The translations under genes and the position numbers were made by a program. A stretch of DNA of 33,485 bases, from positions 1 to 33,485 of the forward strand of contig CAYOMP010000017.1 in NCBI GenBank assembly GCA_964405075.1, in the 5' to 3' direction. Shown one piece after another: positions 1-6,730 of the stretch. This stretch comes from CAYOMP01 sp964405075 (GTDB lineage Bacteria; Bacillota; Clostridia; Lachnospirales; Lachnospiraceae). Every line of letters starts with the position of its first letter. The stretch's first letter is position 1. Below the pieces are notes generated by a model. It was not told the DNA's origin and did not search any database. It saw only the letters and a program-made list of their open reading frames with translations.

Positions 1-151
1 AAAAATTGATTATGTTGAAATAGTAGATTTTAACAATATTCAAAAAATAACAAAGATTGATAACAGTTGTTTATGTGCTATGGCAGTGTATATTGGAAAA
101 ACAAGACTAATTGATAATTTTATTATTGAAAATAATAAGGTGTTACAGTAA
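1..151 (+). CDS. panC: Pantothenate synthetase, C-terminal fragment (partial at window start)
   Basis: The reading frame is already open at base 2 and ends with TAA at 149-151, so only the last 49 codons are present. The peptide contains DYVEIVD, then an alanine/valine-rich strand, then GKTRLIDN close to the end. This is the usual C-terminus of PanC, the cytoplasmic ligase that joins pantoate and beta-alanine using ATP to make pantothenate. The catalytic N-terminal part (HxGH) lies outside the window. The gene is followed after 53 bases by panD, which makes the beta-alanine that PanC uses. That order fits a panBCD-type operon and supports the call. Confidence 0.88.
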   Translation, partial: KIDYVEIVDFNNIQKITKIDNSCLCAMAVYIGKTRLIDNFIIENNKVLQ

Positions 152-204
152 TATCAAATATAGAAATCTTAAATGCAATTGCGTTTAAAAGTAGAGGTAA
201 AGTA

Positions 205-594
205 ATGGAAGTAACAATGTTAAAGGGTAAAATACATCGTGCAATTGTAAAACAGGCAGCACTTGATTATGTTGGCAGTATTACGGTAGATGAGGATTTA
301 TTAGATGCAGCTGGTATCTTTGAATATGAAAAGGTACAGATTGTTGATGTAGAAAATGGAAGTAGATTTGAAACATATACCATAGCTGGCGAAAGAGGAA
401 GCGGATTGATTTGTTTAAATGGAGCTGCTGCCAGATGTGTACAGGTAAATGATCATATTATTATTATGGCTTATGCTCAAATGACACCAGAAGAGGTTAA
501 AGAAAATAAGCCTAAGGTTGTTTTTGTTGATGAAGAGAACAAAATTACAAAAGTAACAAATTATGAAAAACATGGTAAGCTTCTTACTATGTAA
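205..594 (+). CDS. panD: Aspartate 1-decarboxylase precursor
   Basis: PanD decarboxylates L-aspartate to beta-alanine for pantothenate and CoA synthesis. It is a pyruvoyl enzyme that cleaves itself between Gly and Ser. The protein has 129 residues, the normal family length. It shows the start MLKGKIHRA, the processing site G24-S25 (VGSITVDED), a conserved TYTIAGERGSG stretch and LNGAAAR near residues 73-79. The ATG at 205 is preceded by AGAGG at 193-197 and places the cleavage site at the same residue number as in E. coli PanD. A second in-frame ATG at 217 is therefore less likely. The gene follows panC and ends before an 11-bp inverted repeat. Confidence 0.96.
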   Translation: MEVTMLKGKIHRAIVKQAALDYVGSITVDEDLLDAAGIFEYEKVQIVDVENGSRFETYTIAGERGSGLICLNGAAARCVQVNDHIIIMAYAQMTPEEVKENKPKVVFVDEENKITKVTNYEKHGKLLTM

Positions 595-605
595 TATGAA
601 TTAAT

Positions 606-655
606 GAGGGATTTTCAACATTTATATAAGCGTGAGGAAAATCCCTCTTACTTTA
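606..655 (+). terminator. Inverted repeat after panD, possible terminator
   Basis: An 11-bp perfect stem is formed by 606-616 (GAGGGATTTTC) and 637-647 (GAAAATCCCTC), with a 20-base loop. It starts 12 bases after the panD stop. The tail TTACTTTATTTG is T-rich but interrupted, so termination may be weak. It probably ends the panCD transcript. Confidence 0.55.
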
Positions 656-883
656 TTTGCGCCAGCAGCGAGGATAAATAAATTTTACAATAGTATTAAA
701 ATTTGAAAGCTGTTATGATATATAAAAAACAGAAATACTGATAAAAAACGATTTAGAAAATGCAAATGTAATTACAGAAGAAAAAATAAGGAAAACAGGA
801 ATTGTAAGTGTGATATTGTTAGTAATTATGTTAATAATTGATTTTAGTTTTTTTCTAGTTGATATAAATATCTAATAAAAAAG

Positions 884-912
884 TTGTATGAATAGTAATA
901 TGCTTTTATAAT
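884..912 (+). promoter_or_regulatory. Predicted sigma-A promoter for coaBC
   Basis: TTGTAT at 884-889 and a perfect TATAAT at 907-912 are separated by 17 bases. This would give a leader of roughly 75 bases before the coaBC ATG at 994. It suggests coaBC and the next gene can be transcribed independently of panCD. Confidence 0.6.
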
Positions 913-953
913 AATAGCAGCGTATTATATTTATTATAAAGAAAAACAAATGC

Positions 954-974
954 TTTTATATATCATATATAAAA
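954..974 (+). promoter_or_regulatory. Perfect AT palindrome in the coaBC leader
   Basis: TTTTATATAT (954-963), one central C (964) and ATATATAAAA (965-974) form a perfect 10-bp inverted repeat. It lies between the predicted promoter and the GGAGG at 981-985. It could be an operator or a small RNA hairpin, but low-complexity AT sequence can produce such repeats by chance. Confidence 0.35.
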
Positions 975-993
975 TTTACTGGAGGATAATGTT

Positions 994-2187
994 ATGTTAA
1001 AAGGAAAAACAGTAGTGCTGGGAGTGACAGGTAGCATAGCGGCATACAAAATTGCAAATTTAGCTAGTATGCTGGTTAAACTTCATGCAGATGTTCAGGT
1101 TCTAATGACTGAGAATGCTACAAATTTTATTAATCCTATCACTTTTGAAACATTAACAGGAAATAAGTGTTTAGTTGATACATTTGATAGAAACTTTCAG
1201 TTTAGTGTAGAACATGTTGCGTTGGCGAAGAGAGCTAATGTATGTTTAGTTGCACCGGCAAGTGCTAATGTGATTGGTAAATTAGCTAATGGAATAGCCG
1301 ATGATATGTTAACCACAACTATTATGGCATGTTCTAAATGTAAGACAATTATTTCTCCTGCTATGAATACGAATATGTTTAATAATCCTATTTTGCAGGA
1401 TAACTTGCAAAAATTATCGAGATTTGGCTATGAAATTATACAACCAGATACTGGATACTTGGCATGTGGCGATACAGGTGCAGGAAAAATGCCATCAGAA
1501 GAAGTGCTTCTTGAATATATTTTAAGAGAGTGTGCTTATGAAAAAGATTTAAAAGATAAAAAAATTCTTATAACGGCAGGACCAACTTGTGAAAAAATTG
1601 ATCCAGTTAGATATATCACAAATTATTCTACAGGAAAAATGGGATATGCTATTGCAAAGGCGGCAATGAGACGTGGTGCAGAGGTTACGTTAGTTACTGG
1701 TAAAACTAACTTAACTAAACCTATGTTTATGAATGTAATAGAAATAGAAAGTGCAGCAGATATGTATGAGGCTGTTACTGCTAATTTCGTTAATAACGAT
1801 ATTGTAATAAAAAGTGCAGCAGTTGCAGATTATACACCGATTGCCACAAGTGATGAAAAGATAAAGAAAAAAGATGGCGATATGTCTATTGAATTAAAAA
1901 GAACACAAGATATTTTGGCTTATCTTGGAGAACACAAAAGAGAAAATCAATTTATATGTGGTTTTTCTATGGAAACACAAAATATGCTTGAAAATTCAAG
2001 AAAAAAATTAGAAAAGAAAAAGATAGATATGATTGCAGCTAATAATTTGAAAGTAGATGGTGCAGGATTTGCAACAGATACAAATGTTTTAACATTGATA
2101 AGTAAGAATGGGGAGATTGAGCTTGAAAAAATGTCAAAGGACGAGGCTGCACATTGCCTTTTAGATGCTATAATTAAAGAAATGTAG
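994..2187 (+). CDS. coaBC: Bifunctional phosphopantothenoylcysteine decarboxylase / phosphopantothenate-cysteine ligase
   Basis: CoaBC carries out two steps of CoA synthesis. It joins 4'-phosphopantothenate to cysteine (CoaB), then decarboxylates the product to 4'-phosphopantetheine (CoaC, FMN-dependent). The 397-residue length is normal. The CoaC half covers about residues 1-180, with VTGSIAAYK at 11-19, catalytic His74 in SVEHVALAK, PAMNTNM at 122-128 and active-site Cys158 in ACGDTGAGKM. The CoaB half begins near residue 187 with KILITAGPTCEKIDPVRYI and NYSTGKMG. GGAGG at 981-985 supports the ATG at 994. The next gene starts 10 bases after the stop, so the two are probably co-transcribed and coupled. 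Confidence 0.97.
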   Translation: MLKGKTVVLGVTGSIAAYKIANLASMLVKLHADVQVLMTENATNFINPITFETLTGNKCLVDTFDRNFQFSVEHVALAKRANVCLVAPASANVIGKLANGIADDMLTTTIMACSKCKTIISPAMNTNMFNNPILQDNLQKLSRFGYEIIQPDTGYLACGDTGAGKMPSEEVLLEYILRECAYEKDLKDKKILITAGPTCEKIDPVRYITNYSTGKMGYAIAKAAMRRGAEVTLVTGKTNLTKPMFMNVIEIESAADMYEAVTANFVNNDIVIKSAAVADYTPIATSDEKIKKKDGDMSIELKRTQDILAYLGEHKRENQFICGFSMETQNMLENSRKKLEKKKIDMIAANNLKVDGAGFATDTNVLTLISKNGEIELEKMSKDEAAHCLLDAIIKEM

Positions 2188-2197
2188 GGGAAGCAAT

Positions 2198-3154
2198 ATG
2201 AAGATATTAGTTACATTTAGTATAGACAAGGAACAAAAAGAAAGACTTGAATTAAATATACCAAAGGGAAATACTATTGTATACAAGTCTCCTTTAGAGG
2301 TTAATGAAGAGGATATAAAAGATGTAGACATTTTGTTGGGAAATGTTTTACCAAAATATCTAAAATATGCAAAAAAACTTAAATGGATGCAGTTGTTTAA
2401 TGCAGGTACAGATGGATACTGTGGTGAGGGAATTTTGGCAGAAGGGGTAATATTAACGAATGCTACAGGGGCATTTGGGGAAGCTATATCAGAACATATG
2501 TTAAGCGTGATGTTTATGTTGCGAAAAAAGATAAATCATTACTATGATAACCAGAAGAAATCAAAATGGGAATTTTTTGAACATATGGATATGATAAGTG
2601 GTTCAACAGTTCTTTGTTTAGGTTTGGGAGACATTGGAAGTACTTTTGCCAAAAAGGCAAAAGCCTTAGGTTGTTACGTTATCGGTGTGAAACGAAGAAA
2701 AACGAAATGCCCTCCATATGTAGATGAATTATATACAATAGATGAATTGGATAAAATCATTTCCAGAGCTGATACTGTGGCAATGAGTATGCCGGCCAAT
2801 GATAGCACCAGAAATATAATAAATGAAAAAACACTTAAGTTAATGAAAAATAATGCTATTATTTTGAATGTTGGAAGGGGAAGTGCCATAGACACTGATG
2901 CATTGATTGAGGCGTTAAAAAATAAAGAAATCTATGGAGCGGGTTTGGATGTAACAAGTCCGGAGCCTTTGCCAGAAGATAGTGAATTATGGCATATGGA
3001 TAATGTAATAATAACTCCTCATGTTTCGGGGTTGTCAGAACTACCTTATACACAGGAAAAGATAGTGGATATTTTTATTTATAATTTAAATGCGTACTTT
3101 AAACAAGAAAAAATGAAAAATGTAATTGATATGACTACTGGTTATTGTATATAG
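2198..3154 (+). CDS. D-2-hydroxyacid dehydrogenase family protein (NAD(P)-dependent)
   Basis: This 318-residue protein belongs to the family of D-lactate, glycerate and phosphoglycerate dehydrogenases, which interconvert 2-keto acids and D-2-hydroxy acids. The Rossmann motif GLGDIG lies near residue 145. The catalytic Arg is in NVGRGSAID, the Glu in TSPEPLPEDS and the His in ITPHVSG, so the Arg-Glu-His triad is complete. Substrate cannot be read from sequence. KRRKT after the second beta strand of the fold is basic, which hints at NADPH preference. The gene starts 10 bases after coaBC, so a role in pantoate or CoA metabolism (ketopantoate reduction) is a reasonable hypothesis. The stop codon lies inside the terminator hairpin. 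Confidence 0.85.
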   Translation: MKILVTFSIDKEQKERLELNIPKGNTIVYKSPLEVNEEDIKDVDILLGNVLPKYLKYAKKLKWMQLFNAGTDGYCGEGILAEGVILTNATGAFGEAISEHMLSVMFMLRKKINHYYDNQKKSKWEFFEHMDMISGSTVLCLGLGDIGSTFAKKAKALGCYVIGVKRRKTKCPPYVDELYTIDELDKIISRADTVAMSMPANDSTRNIINEKTLKLMKNNAIILNVGRGSAIDTDALIEALKNKEIYGAGLDVTSPEPLPEDSELWHMDNVIITPHVSGLSELPYTQEKIVDIFIYNLNAYFKQEKMKNVIDMTTGYCI

Positions 3155-3170
3155 CCAGTAGTTTTGATTT
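3134..3170 (+). terminator. Rho-independent terminator overlapping the dehydrogenase stop codon
   Basis: Arms 3134-3145 (ACTACTGGTTAT) and 3151-3162 (ATAGCCAGTAGT) form a 12-bp stem with one G-U pair and a five-base loop, followed by TTTGATTTT. The left arm encodes the last residues of the protein, and the TAG stop at 3152-3154 is in the right arm. It ends the coaBC-dehydrogenase unit. Confidence 0.8.
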
Positions 3171-3172
3171 TA

Positions 3173-3290
3173 TAGAAAAGTTCTCCTGTGATTTTGAATG
3201 CTTTGTAATTGATGTGCATTTACACGAAGATGTAGAATGTCGTAAACGACTGTGCTTGGTGCAAGAATATGCTTTGCACATTCTTTATTA
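3173..3290 (+). repeat. Copy of an intergenic hairpin repeat (copy 1a)
   Basis: TCTCCTGTGA at 3182-3191 begins a segment that aligns with the fuller copy at 28306-28380: TCTCCTrTGA, then a GCTTTrTAA-like block, then two hairpins. Here the first hairpin is TGTG (3213-3216) with CACG (3223-3226). The second is AGAATATGC (3264-3272) with GCACATTCT (3276-3284), with one A-C mismatch and a T-rich tail. The second hairpin may also act as a terminator. There is no ORF in the segment. Confidence 0.65.
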
Positions 3291-3314
3291 TATTAATTAA
3301 TGTAAGAAAGTATT

Positions 3315-3355
3315 AGAATCTCCTATGATATAAAGCATTTTGTAAAAATATATAC
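3315..3355 (+). repeat. Short, degenerate second copy of the intergenic repeat (copy 1b)
   Basis: TCTCCTATGA at 3319-3328 is followed by a block ending GCATTTTGTAA. It matches the first 35 or so bases of the copies at 3182 and 28308. The downstream hairpins are not preserved. Two copies therefore lie in the same direction within one intergenic region. Confidence 0.45.
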
Positions 3356-3427
3356 GAAAAATTGTACAAAATAATGTTCTGAAATATAGGTAAAAACCAA
3401 CAAAATTATCTACACAAATCAAAAATA

Positions 3428-3457
3428 TTAGAAAAAAATAAAGATATTTGTTATAAT
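3428..3457 (+). promoter_or_regulatory. Predicted promoter for the CarD-family gene
   Basis: TTAGAA at 3428-3433 and an extended minus-10, TGTTATAAT (3449-3457), are separated by 18 bases. The start codon at 3517 would follow a leader of about 50 bases. With the terminator at 3134-3170 upstream and another at 4037-4072, this makes the gene a single-gene unit. The 3155-3516 gap holds otherwise only the repeats. Confidence 0.6.
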
Positions 3458-3516
3458 AGATTTAGTTGGGATTTTTCGATTTTTCTCATTATAATATCAA
3501 AGAAATGGAGGTAAAG

Positions 3517-4029
3517 ATGTTTCAAATTAATGATTATGTTATGCATGGAGGTAATGGGGTGTGCCAAATTGCAGAGATAGGTAGTATTGATTTGTGTGGG
3601 GTTAGCAAAGATAAGTTGTATTACACTTTGAAACCTATGTTTGGAAAAGGAAATATGATTTACACACCAATCGATAGTGAAAAGATAGTTATTAGGGAGT
3701 TAATATCTGTTGATGAAGCAAATGATTTGTTAGAAAATGCAACTAATATAGAGATTGTTGATGTTCCTAATGAGAAAATGAGGGAAAACGTATACAAGGA
3801 TATTGTTAAAACATATGATTGCAAACAGTGGTTACGTCTGATAAAGACGATATATCTTAGAAAAGAAGAAAGAGAAGAGGCTGGAAAGAAAATAACATCT
3901 CTTGATGATAGATATATGAAGATTGCCGGGGATTATTTAATTGGTGAATTAACAATAGTTCTTGGCATGGAAAAAGAACAAATAGAAGAAAAAATACTGG
4001 ATATAATTAGGACAAGCATGCTAGTCTAA
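3517..4029 (+). CDS. CarD/CdnL-family transcriptional regulator
   Basis: Members of this family bind the RNA polymerase beta subunit through an N-terminal Tudor-like domain shared with TRCF and stabilise open promoter complexes. The 170-residue protein starts MFQINDYVMHGGNGVCQIAEI, the characteristic opening with the conserved G-x-GVC-I pattern. It continues as a helical DNA-binding part with KEEREEAGKKITSLDDRYMKIA. The start is set by GGAGGT just before ATG 3517. An upstream TTG at 3466 would extend the frame but would lie within the transcription start region. The gene has its own promoter and terminator, as expected for a global regulator rather than a pathway member. Confidence 0.88.
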   Translation: MFQINDYVMHGGNGVCQIAEIGSIDLCGVSKDKLYYTLKPMFGKGNMIYTPIDSEKIVIRELISVDEANDLLENATNIEIVDVPNEKMRENVYKDIVKTYDCKQWLRLIKTIYLRKEEREEAGKKITSLDDRYMKIAGDYLIGELTIVLGMEKEQIEEKILDIIRTSMLV

Positions 4030-4036
4030 AGATGAT

Positions 4037-4072
4037 AAAAATAGGAAGATGTAGAATCTTTCTATTTTTTTT
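4037..4072 (+). terminator. Rho-independent terminator after the CarD-family gene
   Basis: Arms 4037-4050 (AAAAATAGGAAGAT) and 4056-4069 (ATCTTTCTATTTTT) make a 14-bp stem with one G-U pair and a five-base loop. The T run continues to 4072. A-rich bases on the left side could also let it act in the other direction. Confidence 0.85.
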
Positions 4073-4228
4073 AGATAATTATGTAAAAATTAATATAAAT
4101 AATTTGTTATGTATAGATTATTTTGAGAAAATGGGATAAAGTAAAAATTAGAAGAGATTTTTGAATTAATAATTTAAAAGATAAAAATATGAATATATGT
4201 AATCAACATAATAGAAAGAAGGATTATT

Positions 4229-5026
4229 ATGAAGTTTGATATGCATTGCCATACAAAAGAGGGATCTTTGGACGGAAAAGTGGAATTAGAAACTTATATA
4301 GAAATTCTTAAAGAAAAAGGTTTTGGAGGAATGTTGATTTCTGATCATAATTCATACAAGGCGTACAGACATTTTAAAAAGAATATAAAAGGGAAAAAAC
4401 ATACAGACTTTGTAGTATTAAAAGGAATAGAATACGATACAAAGGATGCAGGCCATATGCTTGTAATTATGCCCGAAGATGTGAAACTAAAGATATTGGA
4501 ACTGAGAGGCTTGCCTGTATTATTGTTAATGGAAATTGTTCACAAACATGGCGGTATAATAGGCCCTGCTCATCCTTGTGGTGGAAAATATTTAAGTATG
4601 TCAAATACAAAGCTTCATAGAAGGCTTAGTGAAATATATAGACTATTTGATTTTGTTGAAGTTTTTAACGCATGTGAAAGTCCTGAAAGCAACCAAAAAG
4701 CATTAGAATTGGCAGAGCAAAGTGATTTGCCAGGCTTTGGTGGCAGTGACGCACATAGAGCGGATTGTGTAGGAATGGCATATACAGAATTTCCAGATTA
4801 TATAAAGTGCGAGTCACAGCTTATAAACTATGTTAAAAATAAAGGACAAATGACAGCAGGTGGAGAGTATTATAATAAAACAACAAAAGAGAAAATGGGC
4901 TCTGCACATAAAATATTGGAAGAAGGTTTTTGGGTGTATAATCATTTCGCACGTTTTTATCGTCAAAGAAAACTAAAACGAGAAGTGCGCAGTGATAAAT
5001 TGGTCGAAAGATATTTAAAAAAATAA
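4229..5026 (+). CDS. PHP-domain metal-dependent phosphoesterase
   Basis: The protein (265 residues) has the polymerase-and-histidinol-phosphatase fold, which binds up to three metal ions and hydrolyses phosphoesters. Visible ligands are His6 and His8 (DMHCHT), Asp39-His40 (ISDHNS), Glu68 (KGIEYD), His76 (GHMLVI), His115 (PAHPCGG) and Asp174/His176 (GSDAHR). The set is complete, so the enzyme should be active. Candidate substrates in related proteins include 5'-nucleotides, 3',5'-bisphosphates and histidinol phosphate. No his or other pathway genes are nearby to decide. The last 50 residues are rich in Lys and Arg. AAAGAAGGA precedes the ATG. It is upstream of, but spaced 72 bases from, the aspartate kinase gene. 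Confidence 0.85.
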   Translation: MKFDMHCHTKEGSLDGKVELETYIEILKEKGFGGMLISDHNSYKAYRHFKKNIKGKKHTDFVVLKGIEYDTKDAGHMLVIMPEDVKLKILELRGLPVLLLMEIVHKHGGIIGPAHPCGGKYLSMSNTKLHRRLSEIYRLFDFVEVFNACESPESNQKALELAEQSDLPGFGGSDAHRADCVGMAYTEFPDYIKCESQLINYVKNKGQMTAGGEYYNKTTKEKMGSAHKILEEGFWVYNHFARFYRQRKLKREVRSDKLVERYLKK

Positions 5027-5035
5027 AAAAAACAC

Positions 5036-5064
5036 TTGTCTATCATAGGAAAATGCGATATTTT
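5036..5064 (+). promoter_or_regulatory. Possible promoter for the aspartate kinase gene
   Basis: TTGTCT (5036-5041) and TATTTT (5059-5064) are 17 bases apart, and CGGAGG at 5088-5093 follows. The minus-10 box is weak. No lysine riboswitch or T-box fits in the short leader. Confidence 0.35.
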
Positions 5065-5098
5065 ATTATAGGATGTTTATATTAATACGGAGGAAACT

Positions 5099-6421
5099 AT
5101 GATGAAAAAAGTTGTTAAATTTGGAGGAAGCTCTCTAGCAAGTGCAAAGCAGTTTAAAAAGGTTGCTGATATTATACATTTGGACGAATCTAGAAGATTT
5201 GTTGTACCATCTGCACCAGGTAAAAGATTTTCTGAGGATACCAAAGTTACAGATATGCTTTACAAATGTTATGAAACAGCAAGCGAAGGAAAAGCATTTG
5301 ACGATCAACTTGAAAAAATTAAGGAAAGATATAATGAAATTATAGATGGTTTAGGACTAAACCTTTCTTTAGATAAAGAATTTGAAGTTATTGAAAAGAA
5401 TTTTAAGGAAAAAGCAGGTAGCGATTATGCTGCTTCACGTGGTGAATATTTAAATGGTATTATCATGGCTAATTACCTTAATTATGAATTTGTTGATTCA
5501 GCAGAAGTTATTTTCTTTGACGAGGAAGGAAATTTTGATGCAGATAAGACAAATGAGATTTTAGGTGCAAGATTAGCAGAAGTGGATGCAGCAGTTATTC
5601 CAGGATTTTACGGTGCGTATGCTGATGGAAGAGTTAAGACTTTTTCAAGAGGCGGTTCAGACGTTACTGGTTCTATTGTTGCAAAAGCTATCAAGGCAGA
5701 TTTGTATGAAAACTGGACAGATGTTTCTGGTTTCTTAATTGCGGATCCTAGAATTATTGATTCGCCAGAAGCTATTGAAACAATTACTTATAGAGAATTA
5801 CGTGAATTAGCATATATGGGTGCTACAGTGTTGCATGAAGATGCTATTTTCCCAGTTAGAAAAGAAGGTATTCCAATCAATATTAAGAATACAAATGCAC
5901 CAAAAGATCCAGGTACATTAATTGTTGAAAGTACATGTCGTCAGCCTAAATATACTATTACAGGTATTGCAGGTAAAAAAGGTTTTGCTGCTGTAACAAT
6001 TGAAAAAGATATGATGAACTCAGAAATCGGTTTTGGTAGAAAAGTTCTTGGAGTATTTGAAGATAACGGTATTTCATTTGAACATGTTCCATCTGGTATT
6101 GATACAATGACAGTATTTATCCATCAGTCAGAATTTGAAGAACATGAACAGAATGTATTATCAGGAATTCACAGAGCAGTTAATCCAGATTCAGTTGAGT
6201 TAGAATCAGACTTAGCATTGATTGCTGTAGTAGGTCGTGGTATGCGTTCAACAAGAGGTACAGCAGGTAGAATCTTCTCAGCGTTAGCACATGCACATGT
6301 TAATGTTAAGATGATTGATCAGGGTTCTAGTGAGTTGAATATTATTATCGGTGTTAGGAATGAAGACTTCGAAACTGCTATCAAGGCAATTTATGACATA
6401 TTCGTTACTGCACAGGTTTAG
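5099..6421 (+). CDS. Aspartate kinase (monofunctional, YclM/ThrD-like)
   Basis: Aspartokinase phosphorylates L-aspartate, the first committed step toward lysine, threonine, methionine and diaminopimelate. The protein has 440 residues. The kinase domain starts KFGGSSLAS (7-15) and includes SAPGKRFSEDTKVTD, FSRGGSDVTGS near 181-191 and YENWTDVSGF. A pair of ACT domains follows from about residue 300, with GFGRKVLGVFEDNGISFEHVPSGID and VGRGMRSTRGTAGRIFSAL. The combination resembles B. subtilis YclM (ThrD) more than the alpha/beta LysC type. Tandem ATGs occur at 5099 and 5102; CGGAGG at 5088-5093 fits either. No other aspartate-family gene is adjacent. The codons here look more biased than in neighbouring genes, consistent with good expression. 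Confidence 0.94.
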   Translation: MMKKVVKFGGSSLASAKQFKKVADIIHLDESRRFVVPSAPGKRFSEDTKVTDMLYKCYETASEGKAFDDQLEKIKERYNEIIDGLGLNLSLDKEFEVIEKNFKEKAGSDYAASRGEYLNGIIMANYLNYEFVDSAEVIFFDEEGNFDADKTNEILGARLAEVDAAVIPGFYGAYADGRVKTFSRGGSDVTGSIVAKAIKADLYENWTDVSGFLIADPRIIDSPEAIETITYRELRELAYMGATVLHEDAIFPVRKEGIPINIKNTNAPKDPGTLIVESTCRQPKYTITGIAGKKGFAAVTIEKDMMNSEIGFGRKVLGVFEDNGISFEHVPSGIDTMTVFIHQSEFEEHEQNVLSGIHRAVNPDSVELESDLALIAVVGRGMRSTRGTAGRIFSALAHAHVNVKMIDQGSSELNIIIGVRNEDFETAIKAIYDIFVTAQV

Positions 6422-6425
6422 TTTA

Positions 6426-6512
6426 GGCGAATAGCGAATAAAATGCTTTGCTTGCATAAATATTCGAGGAGCACTGCGATATCTTGAGAAAATTACGGAA
6501 TGTGTTTCTCAA
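6426..6512 (+). repeat. Copy of the intergenic hairpin repeat, downstream module only (copy 2)
   Basis: GGCGAAT at 6426-6432 begins about 87 bases that align through their length with 28382-28466, sharing GGCGAATA, GCTwTrCTTG, ATAA, rAGrACAC/GCAC and the final hairpin. The closing hairpin here is TTGAGAAA (6484-6491) with TTTCTCAA (6505-6512). In the other copy it is TATGAGAA with TTCTCATA. The element starts six bases after the aspartate kinase stop. Confidence 0.6.
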
Positions 6513-6543
6513 AGTTAAGAAAATATTTAAATATATGTAATGA

Positions 6544-6576
6544 AAACGGGCTATTATATATGGCCCGTTTGTTGTA
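6544..6576 (+). terminator. Terminator downstream of the aspartate kinase gene
   Basis: AAACGGGC (6544-6551) pairs with GCCCGTTT (6563-6570), giving an 8-bp GC-containing stem, followed by GTTGT. The T tail is short. The region to 6730 then holds only AT-rich sequence with TATAAT-like words, and no promoter with good spacing for the next gene was found. Confidence 0.6.
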
Positions 6577-6730
6577 TAATTAACGCGAGTAGCCACAAGA
6601 ATAATTGTTTGATATAATTATTGAAAATAAATTTTAGCAATAAAATATGTAATTCAGTATTTTGAGGCTACATAAATCAAATAAAAGTGTGTAAAATATA
6701 TTTAAATTATTATTGGAAGAAACGGACAAT

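Larger units (their letters stand above)
595..993 (+). other. Gene-free region between panD and coaBC, with a possible gene remnant
   Basis: After the hairpin at 606-647 this region holds no complete gene. An open frame from 726 to 875 encodes 49 residues: a charged part followed by about 20 hydrophobic residues. It has no ATG or GTG near its beginning and no ribosome site, so it looks like the tail of a decayed membrane-protein gene or a chance frame. Downstream lie the coaBC promoter (884-912) and a 21-base AT palindrome (954-974). The motif ATGCTTTTATA occurs twice, at 900-910 and 950-960. Confidence 0.5.

Noticed and set aside
3466..3516. Extension of the CarD-family protein to the TTG at 3466
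   Set aside because: It begins only nine bases after the minus-10 box, has no ribosome site, and GGAGGT directly precedes ATG 3517, where the family start motif begins.
5027..5098. Lysine riboswitch or T-box before the aspartate kinase
   Set aside because: The gap is 72 bases, far too short for either, and no conserved core was found.
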